64,000 nucleotides of DNA from Burkholderiales bacterium RIFCSPLOWO2_12_FULL_61_40 (lineage in GTDB: Bacteria > Pseudomonadota > Gammaproteobacteria > Burkholderiales > Burkholderiaceae_C): positions 1 through 64,000 of the forward strand of contig MESI01000127.1 in the NCBI GenBank assembly GCA_001770935.1, in the 5' to 3' direction. Made by a program: the position numbers and the translations under genes. Shown in pieces: positions 7,397-18,200 of the stretch. The first letter of the stretch is position 1. Every line of letters begins with the position of its first letter. A model generated the notes under the pieces. That model saw nothing but the letters and a program-made list of their open reading frames with translations, searched no databases and was not told the origin of the DNA.

Positions 7397-8590
7397 ATGA
7401 TTAGCCTGGCGGGGCGTGACATTGCCCACAGCTGGGGCAAGTTTGTGCTGACCGGCCTGGGCCTGGGGCTGCTGATTGGCGTGACGCTGACGATGGCGGG
7501 CGTGTACCGTGGCATGGTGGACGATGCCCATGCCCTGCTCAACAACAGCCGCGCCGATTTGTGGGTGGTGCAAAAAGACACCCAAGGGCCTTATGCCGAG
7601 TCCTCCAGTCTGAAAGACGATGTGGTGCGCAGTGTGCGCGGCATGCCCGGTATTGCCCAAGCGGCCAACGTGACCTACTTCACCATGCAGGTGCGTGCCG
7701 CCAGCGGCACGGACACCCGCGTGATGGTGGTCGGCATCGAAAGCGGCTTGCCTGGTGAACCCGCTTATCTGCTGGCCGGAAGGCAGCTCACGCGCAGCCA
7801 CTACGAGGCGGTGGCCGATGTCAAGACCGGCTTCGCTCTGGGGGAACGCATCCGCATCCGCCGCCACGACTACACCGTCGTCGGGCTGACCCAGCGCATG
7901 GTCTCCTCGGGCGGCGACCCCATGGTGTTTGTTGCACTCAAGGACGCGCAAGAGGCCCAGTTTCTGAAGGACAACGATGCCATCGTGAATGACCGCGTGC
8001 GTACGGCGGCCAACCCTGCCTTCAACCGTCCCGGCGTGCCGGGCCTGCTGGAGGCGGTGCAAGCCTCGCAAACCAGCAGCCACAACGTCAACGCCATCCT
8101 GGTTCAGCTGGCGCCGGGATTGGACCCCGAAGAAGTGGCCGAGCCACTACGCCGTTGGAAACACCTGCAGGTGTTCACACGCGCAGGCATGGAAGAAATC
8201 CTGGTGGCCAAGCTGATCGCCACGGCCGCCAAACAAATCTTCATGTTTCTGGTAATTTTGGCCGTGGTGAGTGCGGCCATTGTGGCGTTCATCATCTACA
8301 CCATGACGCTGGGCAAGATCCGCGAAATCGCCGTGCTCAAGCTGATCGGCACCCGCAACCGCACCATTGCCAGCATGATCCTGCAGCAGGCGCTGGGCCT
8401 GGGCCTGATCGGGTTTTTGGCGGGCAAAGTGGCGGCCACCCTCTGGGCTCCGGTGTTCCCCAAGTTTGTGCTGCTGCTGGCACAAGACGCCATCACCGGG
8501 TTGTTGGCCACCATCGCCATTTGCGCCCTGGCCAGCACCCTGGCCATCCGCGTGGCTCTCAAGGTAGACCCGGCGGAGGCCATTGGATGA
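7397..8590 (+). CDS. ABC transporter permease, FtsX/DevC-like
   Basis: A 397-residue inner-membrane protein. It has one N-terminal transmembrane segment (about residues 15-40), a periplasmic MacB-like domain (about 45-260) and three C-terminal segments around 270-300, 320-350 and 360-385, as in FtsX-type permeases of DevBCA or MacB efflux systems. It works with the adaptor upstream and the ATPase downstream, whose ATG overlaps its stop. The start ATG is the right copy of the target duplication made by the MITE, so the gene is intact but now has a repeat-derived ribosome-binding site. Confidence 0.88.
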   Translation: MISLAGRDIAHSWGKFVLTGLGLGLLIGVTLTMAGVYRGMVDDAHALLNNSRADLWVVQKDTQGPYAESSSLKDDVVRSVRGMPGIAQAANVTYFTMQVRAASGTDTRVMVVGIESGLPGEPAYLLAGRQLTRSHYEAVADVKTGFALGERIRIRRHDYTVVGLTQRMVSSGGDPMVFVALKDAQEAQFLKDNDAIVNDRVRTAANPAFNRPGVPGLLEAVQASQTSSHNVNAILVQLAPGLDPEEVAEPLRRWKHLQVFTRAGMEEILVAKLIATAAKQIFMFLVILAVVSAAIVAFIIYTMTLGKIREIAVLKLIGTRNRTIASMILQQALGLGLIGFLAGKVAATLWAPVFPKFVLLLAQDAITGLLATIAICALASTLAIRVALKVDPAEAIG

Positions 8591-9321
8591 GCACGCACCT
8601 TCTCCCTGCGCCACCGCGGGGTGGCATCCTGATCGAAGGGCTGCGCAAGGTCTACGGCCACGGGGACACCGCGGTCGAAGCCTTGAAAAACGTGAATATG
8701 CAGGTCAGCCCCGGTGAAGTGGTGGGGCTGGTGGGGCCATCGGGTTCGGGCAAAAGCACCTTGCTCAAATGCCTGGGCGCCATCATCGAGCCCACCTCGG
8801 GCCGCATGCAATTGGGCAGCGACGTGATTTACGACGATGGCTGGACGGTGCGCGACCTGCGCGCGCTGCGGCGGGACCGCATTGGCTTTGTTTTTCAGGC
8901 CCCCTACCTGATTCCCTTCCTGAATGTGATCGACAACGTGGCCCTGCTGCCCATGCTGGCGGGCCAGCCCAATGCCCAGGCCCGGGAGCGAGCGCTGGAC
9001 CTGCTGACCGCACTGGATGTGGCGCACCGCGCCCACGCGCAGCCATCGCGGCTCTCGGGTGGCGAGCAGCAGCGCGTGTCCATTGCCCGCGCGTTGGCCA
9101 ATCGGCCGCCGGTGATTCTGGCCGACGAGCCCACCGCACCGCTGGACAGCGAGCGCGCCCTGGCGGTGGTGCGTATCTTGAACCGCATGGCACACCAGGC
9201 CCAGACGGCCATCATCGTCGTGACGCATGACGAGAAGATCATCCCCACGTTCAAGCGCATCTACCACATCCGGGATGGGCAAACCCATGAAGAGGCGGGG
9301 CAGGGTCTTAGCGTGGAGTAG
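8587..9321 (+). CDS. ABC transporter ATP-binding protein of the efflux pump
   Basis: A 244-residue ATPase of the LolD/MacB/DevA class: Walker A GPSGSGKS at about residues 48-55, Q-loop in FVFQAPYLIP, signature LSGGEQQRVSIARAL, Walker B VILADEPT and H-loop VVTHDEK. The start ATG overlaps the permease stop (ATGA). It energises efflux by the preceding permease and adaptor. Last gene of the operon; no clear intrinsic terminator was seen before the repeat at 9375. Confidence 0.92.
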   Translation: MSTHLLPAPPRGGILIEGLRKVYGHGDTAVEALKNVNMQVSPGEVVGLVGPSGSGKSTLLKCLGAIIEPTSGRMQLGSDVIYDDGWTVRDLRALRRDRIGFVFQAPYLIPFLNVIDNVALLPMLAGQPNAQARERALDLLTALDVAHRAHAQPSRLSGGEQQRVSIARALANRPPVILADEPTAPLDSERALAVVRILNRMAHQAQTAIIVVTHDEKIIPTFKRIYHIRDGQTHEEAGQGLSVE

Positions 9322-9374
9322 GGCATTGGCCTGCCGCAGTGATGGGCATTCGGCTTGCGGATGTTTATACGTTT

Positions 9375-9438
9375 GTTTTGCTATAAAAAACGTAGCTGCT
9401 TGCGCATATTCTGTAAGGGCTGGAAGCATATTTGGCAT
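9375..9438 (+). repeat. 60-bp repeat, intergenic copy
   Basis: Reads TTTTGCTATAAAAAACG, then TAGCTGCTTGCGCA, then AAGGGCTGGAAGC. It lies in the 271-base gap between the efflux operon and hsdM, where nothing else was recognised. Confidence 0.75.
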
Positions 9439-9592
9439 GTCAATAGGGATGGCCTGCATCAGGCCCTAGAATCGGTGCCCAAAGGGAAGTGGCTCGACGC
9501 CAGAGCAAAAAGCGAGAGTCCGCATGGCTGCTCTGGGTCCGCGCCGCAAACTCCCCACCGCTATCCGTCCGTTCACCTGAGTCACCGCCTGC

Positions 9593-11881
9593 ATGAAAAA
9601 TCTAGACGCCCTTAAACAACACGGCGACGTCATCTGGAATATTGCCAACCTGCTGCGCGGCCCCTACCGCCCGCCACAATACCGCCGGGTGATGATCCCG
9701 CTTACCGTGCTGCGACGTTTGGATTGCGTTCTAGAGGGCGACAAAAATGCCGTCATCAAATACCACAGGCATCTCCAAGATGCCAAGGGTAAAGATGGCA
9801 AACCTAAACACGACATAGAAACCGTCGAGAAGATGGTGAACCACAAGTTTGGGCTCTCGTTCTACAACACCAGCGAATTCACATTCCAATCTCTGCTGGG
9901 TGACCCCGACAAGCTTGCCGCCAATCTGGCCAACTACATGGCCGGTTTTTCGACCCGCGCACGCAAGATCATCGAGAAGTTCAAGTTTGACGAGGAAATC
10001 GAGAAACTGGAAGAAGCCAACCGCCTGTTTGAAGTCATCAAACAGGTCGCCGCCGTAGATTTGCACCCCGACGTCATCCCCAACATCGCCATGGGTTATT
10101 TGTTTGAAGACCTGGTGCGGCGCTTCAACGAGCAGGCCAATGAAGAGGCGGGCGACCATTTCACGCCGCGCGAAGTTGTCAAGCTCATGGTGAGCATTCT
10201 GTTTACCAACGACGATTTGGCATACCGCAAAAGCAAACTCATCAAAATCTATGACCCTACCTGTGGCACCGGCGGCATGTTGTCGGAGTCGGAAAAGTAC
10301 ATTGTTGATCCAGAGAATGGTCTGAACCCCAGCGCGGATGTGCGCCTGTTTGGGCAGGAATACAACCCCGAGTCCTTCGCCATCTGCGGCTCCGATCTGA
10401 TGATCAAGGGTGAGGATGTGAAGAACATCGTCTTTGGCGACACCCTGGGCACGGGCAAGGCCAAAGAAGGCTTTGCGGATGGCGATGGCCACCCCAACGA
10501 ACACTTTCACTACATGCTGGCCAACCCGCCCTTTGGCGTGGAGTGGAAGCCTGAAAAAGACCACGTCACCCGCGAACACAACGAGTTTGGCTTCAACGGC
10601 CGCTTCGGCCCCGGCCTGCCGCGCATCAACGATGGCGCCTTGCTGTTCTTGCTGCACATGATCTCCAAAATGGAGAAGTCACCCGCTGAGGGCGGCGAGG
10701 GCTCGCGCATTGCCATCGTCTTCAACGGTTCGCCACTGTTCACGGGCGATGCGGGCAGTGGCGAGAGCAATATCCGCCGCTGGATTATCGAGAACGACAT
10801 GCTGGAAGCCGTCATCGGCCTGCCCGACCAACTGTTCTACAACACCGGTATTTACACCTATGTGTGGATCGTCACCAACCGCAAACCTGCGGGGCGAGTG
10901 GGCAAAGTTCAGCTCATCAACGCTACCGACTTTGCCTGGAAGATGAAGAAAAGCCTGGGCAACAAGCGCAAACGCATTGGTGACGGCACGGATGGCACAC
11001 CGGACCATATCGCCGTGCTCACCCGGCTGTATCACCAGTTCAAAAACGATGTACGTCGGACCGTGGCCCAGATTCAGACCAATGTGGACGCCAAACGTGA
11101 CCAAGCCAAGAGTCTGGCCGTCAGCAAAATATTTGACAACCAGGAGTTCGGCTTCCTCAAGATCACGGTGGAGCGCCCCTTGCGCCTCAACTTCTGTGTG
11201 ACCCCTGAGCGCATTACCCGATTCAAAGCCACCGGCGCCTTTGTCGAATTGGCGCTGTCCCGCAAACGCAAGAACAAAGCCAAGATCGAAGAAGAAATTT
11301 TGGTGGGTGTAGCCGCGCAAACACTCATTCTGGAAGTGCTCTCCGGTATGCAACCCGCCTTCAAGGCCGGGCAGCTCGTCAAAGACCGCGCCGTGTTCGA
11401 GGCGCAACTGGCCGCAGCCTTCAAGAAGGCCGACCTCACTCTGGATGGCAAGCTCAAAGACGCCTTGCTCGCCGCTGGCAGCCTGGGCGAAAAGGACCCT
11501 AGCGCTGAAATCTGCCTGGACAAAAAAGGCAAGCCCGAGCCCGACGCCGACCTGCGCGACACCGAAAACGTGCCGCTGCCCGCTGGTATTGCGCTGCCGT
11601 TGCCACTGGACTACGAAGGCAAAAAGAACAAAGGTAAGGTAGACGTAGCGCCCCTGCTGGCTCTGGTGCAAGACCACTGCGAGGCTTACCTGAAGGCGGA
11701 AGTGTTGCCCTACCGCCCCGATGCCTGGATAGACCACAGCAAGATTAAGGTTGGCTACGAGATTCCTTTTAATCGCCACTTTTACAAATACGAGCCACCC
11801 CGCGCGCTGGAGGCGATTGAGGCCGACATCCTGGCGCTGGAGAAAGACATCATGGCCATGCTGAAAGACGTGACGGCATGA
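9593..11881 (+). CDS. hsdM: Type I restriction-modification methyltransferase subunit
   Basis: A 762-residue N6-adenine methyltransferase. Helical HsdM N-terminal domain at about residues 1-150, then TPREVVKLM, the AdoMet motif DPTCGTGG (about 221-228) and the catalytic NPPF motif (about 311-314). It is longer than classic HsdM (about 500 residues), with a C-terminal extension that ends in a Glu/Asp/Lys-rich helix. It methylates the site chosen by HsdS and forms the restriction complex with HsdR. Stop overlaps the next small ORF (ATGA). Confidence 0.95.
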   Translation: MKNLDALKQHGDVIWNIANLLRGPYRPPQYRRVMIPLTVLRRLDCVLEGDKNAVIKYHRHLQDAKGKDGKPKHDIETVEKMVNHKFGLSFYNTSEFTFQSLLGDPDKLAANLANYMAGFSTRARKIIEKFKFDEEIEKLEEANRLFEVIKQVAAVDLHPDVIPNIAMGYLFEDLVRRFNEQANEEAGDHFTPREVVKLMVSILFTNDDLAYRKSKLIKIYDPTCGTGGMLSESEKYIVDPENGLNPSADVRLFGQEYNPESFAICGSDLMIKGEDVKNIVFGDTLGTGKAKEGFADGDGHPNEHFHYMLANPPFGVEWKPEKDHVTREHNEFGFNGRFGPGLPRINDGALLFLLHMISKMEKSPAEGGEGSRIAIVFNGSPLFTGDAGSGESNIRRWIIENDMLEAVIGLPDQLFYNTGIYTYVWIVTNRKPAGRVGKVQLINATDFAWKMKKSLGNKRKRIGDGTDGTPDHIAVLTRLYHQFKNDVRRTVAQIQTNVDAKRDQAKSLAVSKIFDNQEFGFLKITVERPLRLNFCVTPERITRFKATGAFVELALSRKRKNKAKIEEEILVGVAAQTLILEVLSGMQPAFKAGQLVKDRAVFEAQLAAAFKKADLTLDGKLKDALLAAGSLGEKDPSAEICLDKKGKPEPDADLRDTENVPLPAGIALPLPLDYEGKKNKGKVDVAPLLALVQDHCEAYLKAEVLPYRPDAWIDHSKIKVGYEIPFNRHFYKYEPPRALEAIEADILALEKDIMAMLKDVTA

Positions 11882-12078
11882 GCGCCACGAATACCAATGC
11901 GGCAACTGACAAGGAAAACTTGACAGTTCGAGCCTGGGGCTTGGCAGGGGTATCGGTTGTCAAAGAATGCTTGACAACTGAATCCGCCAAAAATAGCTAC
12001 CGCTCGCAGCAGAATGCATCGCCGCGTGCCGTGGATGCGGACTTTGAGCGGGTGAAGCGCACGGGGGATAAGACGTGA
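11878..12078 (+). CDS. Small hypothetical protein between hsdM and hsdS
   Basis: A 66-codon ORF whose ATG overlaps the hsdM stop (ATGA) and whose TGA overlaps the hsdS start (GTGA). It is polar and I recognise no domain. The double overlap suggests that it is translated, or at least keeps ribosomes moving from hsdM to hsdS. It contains AAAATAGCTACCGCTCGCAG, faintly like the 60-bp repeat, so it might have originated as inserted sequence. Confidence 0.5.
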   Translation: MSATNTNAATDKENLTVRAWGLAGVSVVKECLTTESAKNSYRSQQNASPRAVDADFERVKRTGDKT

Positions 12079-13385
12079 GCTATCCGGCATACGCTGACTG
12101 CAGCCCCGCGCGCTGGCAAGAAGTTGGCAATATTCCACTTGGTTGGGAAGCGCGGCGACTGAAATTCTCAGTCTCACTCCGCAACGAAAAAATAGATGCC
12201 GAGGCTACGGACCTTGAATACATGGGCTTGGAGCACATCGAGTCTTGGACCGGGAAGCGCATTGATGACGAAACGGCGTTCAGCGAAGGCGTTGCGACCC
12301 GGTTTGTTAAGGATGATGTGCTGTTCGGAAAACTTCGTCCCTACTTAGCCAAAGTCTATTTGGCTAGCAAAGAGGGTATGGCGACAACCGAAGCACTGGT
12401 CCTGACCGCTGAATCTGCTTTGGCGCCCAAATTTTTGAAGTACCTGCTTCTGTCAGGAAAGTTCATTGACGCCGTATCCGGTGCATCGTTTGGTGCCAAG
12501 ATGCCTCGGGCGAATTGGGAGACGATTGGCGGCCTGCCTATCTTGTTGCCGTCAATCGCTGAACAGCAACAAATCGCCGCCTTCCTGGACTGGAAAACCA
12601 GCCAGATCGACGCGCTGATTGCCAAGAAACAAGAGCTGCTGGACAAGCTCAAGGAAAAGCGTCAGGCCGTCATCACCCAAGCCGTCACCAAGGGCCTCAA
12701 CCCGGATGCGCCGATGCGTGATTCTGGTATTGCATGGCTGGGGGATATGCCCACTCATTGGGAGGTACGGAGACTTAAGTTCTTGGCGAGTGAACCATTG
12801 ATGTACGGTGCCAATGAAGCTGCAGAGCTGGATGACCCCACATTGCCGCGTTACATACGTATCACAGATGTCAAAGACGATGGAACTTTGCACGATGATA
12901 CTTTTCGTTCTTTGCTACAGGAAGTCGCTGCACCATACCTACTCAAAGAAGGAGACATTCTGCTTGCACGCAGTGGCGCGACTGTTGGGAAGAGCTTTCA
13001 ATACTTAGAAACCTGGGGTATTGCAGCTTACGCTGGCTATCTAATTCGGTTTCGCGTGGATGCAAAACTAGTTCGTGCAAGGTTTGCTTACTATTACATG
13101 CGCTCAGAGCACTACTGGGCCTGCATCAATGCGTCACTTATTCAGGCGACCATCCAGAATTTCAGCGCGGAGAAATACGCCAATTTAAACCTGCCACTTC
13201 CAACGTTGGACGAGCAATCAAAAATTGCCGAAAAGATTGATAAGGAAGTTGTCAAATTTGATGCGCTTGAAACGGCAGCTAAGAACGCCATCACCCGCCT
13301 CACCGAGTACCGCACCGCCCTGATCACCGCGGCCACCACTGGCAAGATCGACGTGCGGCACGTCAAAATACCTGCATCCCCTTGA
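12075..13385 (+). CDS. hsdS: Type I restriction-modification specificity subunit
   Basis: A 436-residue HsdS with two target-recognition domains. The first begins at PLGWEARRLKF, about residue 23; the second at THWEVRRLKF, about residue 230. Conserved helical spacers separate them: AAFLDWKTSQIDALIAKKQE, then LLDKLKEKRQAVI in the middle, and LTEYRTALITAATTGKIDV at the C terminus. Each domain reads one half of a bipartite site; the site cannot be predicted here. The start is GTG at 12075, overlapping the small ORF; codon use in the second recognition domain is visibly more AT-rich, as usual for swapped domains. Confidence 0.93.
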   Translation: MSYPAYADCSPARWQEVGNIPLGWEARRLKFSVSLRNEKIDAEATDLEYMGLEHIESWTGKRIDDETAFSEGVATRFVKDDVLFGKLRPYLAKVYLASKEGMATTEALVLTAESALAPKFLKYLLLSGKFIDAVSGASFGAKMPRANWETIGGLPILLPSIAEQQQIAAFLDWKTSQIDALIAKKQELLDKLKEKRQAVITQAVTKGLNPDAPMRDSGIAWLGDMPTHWEVRRLKFLASEPLMYGANEAAELDDPTLPRYIRITDVKDDGTLHDDTFRSLLQEVAAPYLLKEGDILLARSGATVGKSFQYLETWGIAAYAGYLIRFRVDAKLVRARFAYYYMRSEHYWACINASLIQATIQNFSAEKYANLNLPLPTLDEQSKIAEKIDKEVVKFDALETAAKNAITRLTEYRTALITAATTGKIDVRHVKIPASP

Positions 13386-13399
13386 TGGAGCCCTGAGCC

Positions 13400-15199
13400 A
13401 TGCGCCTACTGCACTACCTCGAAATCGAAAATTTCAAACGCTTTGGCGATAAGCAGCGGATTGAGTTAGACCATCCTGCGGTGCTGATTGGTCCCAATAA
13501 CTGTGGCAAAACCAGTGCCATTCAGGCGTTGGCCTTGTGGTCACAGGCGGTCAAGACCTGGTACGACGTGCGCAAGGACTCATCTGCCAAAGAGCGCACT
13601 GCCACGGCGCTGAACCGGCTGAACATCGTGGCGGTGCCGGTGCAACGCACCCGCTTCTTTTGGCACAACACCAATGTGCGGGCGGGCACCAAAGACATTC
13701 CACTGACGATTACGGTGGGCATTGAGTTCAAAGGCCAGGTATTGGCATTGCCCATGCGCTTTCGCAACCAGGGAGATGAACTGGTGTATTGCACCCCTGA
13801 TGAATCGGTGGCGGCCAACCTGGAGTTTTTGAAGCATGCTGCGCTGATCAATGTGGAATTGCTGTACCCCATGTCGGGTCTGGAGACCGAAGAGCCGATT
13901 TTGCAGCCGGGCCGCATTGACGTTTTGCTGGGTCAGGGGCAAACCGCACAGGTGCTGCGCAACCTGTGCCTGATGGTGGCCAAAGACACGCCCGATGACT
14001 GGAAAAGTATTGTGAAGCTGATGCATCGCTTGTTCAATGTGAAGCTGGATACGCCTCAGGAAACCTCGCGCGGCGCTATCGAGATGCGCTACAAGCAGCC
14101 GGGTGTGCGTGAGGCGCTGGACGTGTCGTCCAGTGGGCGTGGCTTCCAGCAGATGCTGCTGATTTTTGCCTACCTGTACTCGCACAAGGGCAGCGTGCTA
14201 CTGGTGGACGAGCCCGATGCACATCTGGAAATTTTGCGGCAAAAACAAGTCTATGTGCTGCTGCGCGACATTGCCTCTGAAAACCAGTCGCAGGTGGTGA
14301 TGGTGACCCATTCGGAGGTGATTCTGGACGAGGCGCTGGACAAGAACCTCACGCTTTTGATGGAAGGCCAGACGGATGATCTGGCGCGCAAGCCGGAAAT
14401 TCGCAATAGCCTGAAGCATTTTGGTGCAGACCACTACATCAAGGCCCGCGAGCGTGGTTATGTGCTGTATGTGGAGGGCGGCACCGATGTGGATATGCTG
14501 CGCGCCCTGGCCGAACGGCTGAAGCACCCGATTGCGGGGGTGTGGGATGAGCGGACCAATACTTTTTATGTGCAAAACAATTACCCTGATGTTTCGCTGG
14601 AGAGTGAGCTGGAGCGGGTAGAGGGCGGTTTTGGCGTGACGCCGCGTGTTCATTTCAATGGCTTGAATAACCTGCTGCCGGACCTCAAGGGGTTGGCCAT
14701 TCTGGACAACGATGGCCAGAATCGGAAAAATAGCATTGAAGGCCGCCTGACCCTGACCTACTGGCGGCGCTACGAGGCAGAAAACTACTTTGTCACGCCG
14801 GATGTACTCAGGCGCTATGCCCTCGGGGACAAAGCGGTGCCGCAGTTGTTTGATGCTTCAGAACTGGAGGTGGATGAAGTACTGGATGCGCTGGTGCGGG
14901 AGCAGGTTTTTGAATCGGTCGATGCGGATTTCCAGGCCTGGAAACAGGCGCCGCCCGAGGCAGCGCGCATAGTGTGGGAGGCCACCACCCAGCGGCTCAA
15001 ACTCAGCACGTTTGCTGAAGAGTTTTTCAGGCGCTTGGCTGGACGCATGGGCGGCAGCATGCTGCTGACCAAGGGGGAGTTGCATCGCCTGGTGGCTATG
15101 GTGGACCCCAAGACGATTGCGGCCGAGGTCAGCGAAAAGCTTGATCTGTTGCACAGCCTCTTCACGGCGGCGGTGCCGCTGGCAGAAATAGAAGCCTAA
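13400..15199 (+). CDS. OLD-family-like ATPase/TOPRIM nuclease inside the type I RM operon
   Basis: A 599-residue protein. Its N-terminal RecF-like ATPase has Walker A GPNNCGKT at residues 31-38, Walker B LLVDEPD at about 267-273 and H-loop MVTHSEV. A TOPRIM-like half follows, with the acidic residue in LYVEGGTDVDML (about 357) and the D-x-D in AILDNDG (about 435). This matches the overall OLD nuclease plan. It lies 14 bases after hsdS and 20 before hsdR, so it is part of the restriction operon. A role as extra anti-phage effector or regulator of restriction is inference. Confidence 0.8.
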   Translation: MRLLHYLEIENFKRFGDKQRIELDHPAVLIGPNNCGKTSAIQALALWSQAVKTWYDVRKDSSAKERTATALNRLNIVAVPVQRTRFFWHNTNVRAGTKDIPLTITVGIEFKGQVLALPMRFRNQGDELVYCTPDESVAANLEFLKHAALINVELLYPMSGLETEEPILQPGRIDVLLGQGQTAQVLRNLCLMVAKDTPDDWKSIVKLMHRLFNVKLDTPQETSRGAIEMRYKQPGVREALDVSSSGRGFQQMLLIFAYLYSHKGSVLLVDEPDAHLEILRQKQVYVLLRDIASENQSQVVMVTHSEVILDEALDKNLTLLMEGQTDDLARKPEIRNSLKHFGADHYIKARERGYVLYVEGGTDVDMLRALAERLKHPIAGVWDERTNTFYVQNNYPDVSLESELERVEGGFGVTPRVHFNGLNNLLPDLKGLAILDNDGQNRKNSIEGRLTLTYWRRYEAENYFVTPDVLRRYALGDKAVPQLFDASELEVDEVLDALVREQVFESVDADFQAWKQAPPEAARIVWEATTQRLKLSTFAEEFFRRLAGRMGGSMLLTKGELHRLVAMVDPKTIAAEVSEKLDLLHSLFTAAVPLAEIEA

Positions 15200-15219
15200 A
15201 AAACGAGGCCCGCCTCCTT

Positions 15220-18200
15220 ATGAAAAAACATACCGAAGCCCGGCTGGAAGATGCCATTGTGGACAGCCTGACCCAGCAGGGCGGGTATGTAGCGGTGGAC
15301 TACCGCACGGGCGCAGCCGCTGGCCGCTATGACAAGGCGCGGGCGCTGGACCCGGCTCAGGTGCTCGGCTTTATCCAAGCCACCCAGCCCAAGGTCTGGC
15401 AAAGCCTGCAGGCCATCCACAAGGGCGAGACGGATAAGGTGGTGCTGGACCACTTGGTGAAAGAGTTGGACACCAAGGGCATGCTCAAGGTGCTGCGTCA
15501 GGGCTTTAAGTGCTATGGCAAGAAGCTGCGTGTGGCGGTGTTTGCACCCAATAACGCTATGAACCCGGACACACTCGCGCTGTACGGCCAGAACGTGTTG
15601 AGCGTGACGCGCCAGTTGTATTACAGCGAGGCGCATAGCAAGTCGCTGGACTTGGTGCTGTTTTTCAACGGCCTGCCCATTGCCACCGTGGAACTGAAGA
15701 ATCCGCTGTCGGGCCAGACGGTGGAAGACGCCAAGAAGCAATACAAAAAAGACCGCGATCCGCGCGAGCTGCTGTTTGAGTTTAAGAAACGGACGCTGGT
15801 GCATTTTGCGGTGGACCAGGACCAGGTGTTCATGGCCACGCGCCTGAGTGGTGACAAGACGCACTTCTTGCCTTTTAACTTGGGTGACCACGGGCATGCA
15901 GGTAACCCGCCCGCCGCGGACGGCGGCTACCGCACAGCCTATTTATGGCGTGAGGTGTGGCAGCGTGACAGTTTGCTGGATATCTTGGGTCGCTTCATGC
16001 ATTTGCAGGTGGAAGAGAAGCGCATCCTTACCGATGAGGGCATCAAGAAGATCACCAAAGAGACGATGATTTTTCCGCGCTACCACCAGTTGAACTCGGT
16101 GCGCCGGTTGGTGGCCCATGCTTCAGCGCATGGACCGGGGCGCAACTACCTGGTGCAGCACTCGGCGGGGTCTGGCAAGTCCAACTCCATTGCCTGGCTG
16201 GCCCACCGCTTAAGCAGTCTGCACGATGCCAATGACAAGAAGGTGTTTGATTCCGTGATTGTCATCACCGACCGGCGTGTGCTGGACCAGCAGTTGCAAA
16301 ACACCATTTACCAGTTTGAGCATAAACAGGGCGTGGTGCAAAAGATTGACGAAGACACGCGCCAACTGGTGGAGGCGCTGGCCAATGGCACGCCGATTGT
16401 GATCACCACGCTGCAAAAGTTTCCGTTTGTTGCCGAGACGCTGGAGAAGCTGCGCCAAGAGGGGCAAGAGGGCGTTGCCATCGCCACCAAGGACAGACAA
16501 TTTGCGGTGATTGTGGACGAGGCGCACAGCTCGCAGTCCGGCGAGAGTGCGATGGAGCTTAAAGGCGTGCTGAACGCGGACCGCATTGAGCAAGAAGCGG
16601 CAACCTACGCACGGGACCATGGGCTGGATGCTGACGACGATGCCGACCAACTGGCTGGCGTGGTGCGCGAGATGTTGAAGCGCGGCAAGCAGCCCAACCT
16701 GAGTTTCTTTGCATTTACCGCCACACCCAAGTACAAGACCAAGAAGGTGTTTGATGAACCAGGCGCGTCCGGTGAAGCGCCTTTTCATCTGTACACCATG
16801 CGCCAGGCGGTTGAAGAAAAATTCATTCTGGACGTGCTAAAAAATTACATCACCTACGAGGCCTATTTCCGGCTGGTCCAGGTGGGTGACGATGATCCAC
16901 ATGTGGAGCGCAAGAAGGCTGCCCGTGCCTTGGCGCGGACGCTCACTTTCCACGAGGTCAACCTGCGCACCAAGACCGAGGTGATGGTGGAGCACTTCCG
17001 CACCCATGTACGGCACAAGATAGGTGGCCGCGCCAAAGCCATGGTGGTGACCGATGGTCGCTTGCATGCGGTGCGCTACAAGCAGACGTTTGACAACTAC
17101 ATTGCCGAGAAGGGCTACACAGATGTGAAAACCTTGGTGGCCTTTTCTGGCACCGTGGAGGACCCCAATTTCCCTGACAAGAGCTGGACCGAGGTGGGCA
17201 TGAACGGCGGCATCAAGGAAAGCGAGCTGCCCGAAAAGTTTGACAGCCACGAGTACCAGGTGTTGCTGGTGGCCGAGAAGTACCAGACCGGGTTCGATCA
17301 GCCCTTACTACACACCATGTATGTGGACAAGAAGCTGACCGGCTTGCAGGCGGTGCAAACGCTGTCGCGCCTGAATCGCACCTGCGCGGGCAAGGAAGAT
17401 ACCTTTATCCTGGACTTTCGCAACAAGCCGGAAGAGATTTTCAAGGCCTTTAAACCCTACTACGAAGATACGCCAACCGATCCGCTGACTGACGCACAGC
17501 ACCTGTACCGCTTGCATCACCAGATTGAAGAGACGGGTCTGATTTATGAGGAAGAAGTAAAAGCCTTTTGCGCGGTGTACTTTAGGCCTCGCCGCAAAGA
17601 AACGTTGCAGGACCATGCAGCCATGAACGGCGTGCTGGATCAGGCGGTAGAGCGTTTCAAGGACCGGGACGAGGAAGAGCGCGAGGAGGTGAAGGCGCTG
17701 CTGGTGAACTTTCGCAACCTGTATGCCTTCTTGTCGCAGGTGATTCCATACCAGGATTCGGACCTGGAGCAGCTCTACACCTACCTGCGCTTCTTGCTGA
17801 CCAAGTTACCTCGACGTGAAGATGGCGGTGAGGTGCATTTGGAGGATGAAGTGGAGTTGCAGTACTACCGACTGCAAAAGATCAGCGAAGGCCAGATCGA
17901 CTTGACCAAGGGCGACGGTCTGCCACTCAAAGGACCGGGTGACGTGGGCACGGGACAGGGTGATCAGGACATCCGCCTGTCGGAACTCATTGACATCTTG
18001 AACCAGCGCTTTGGCACCGACTTTACCCAAGCTGACCAGCTTTTCTTTGACCAAATTCAGGAAGAAGCGGTAGAGAGCGATGCGTTACGCCAAGCTGCGG
18101 TGACCAACTCGAAGGACGACTTCCGCTATGTGTTCGAAAAGGCCTTCGAGGGGTTGGTAATTGATCGCATGGAAGGCAATGAAGAAATTTTTGGCAAGCT

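Noticed and set aside
7158..7400. 80-codon ORF starting at the adaptor/permease junction
   Set aside because: It is the translated interior of the MITE-like element, starting at the duplicated ATG; no protein similarity.
11985..12050. Possible further copy of the 60-bp repeat (AAAATAGCTACCGCTCGCAG)
   Set aside because: Only the AATAGCT part matches; the TGCGCAAGCAGC core and the CTAGCCCCC block are absent, so it is not listed as a copy.
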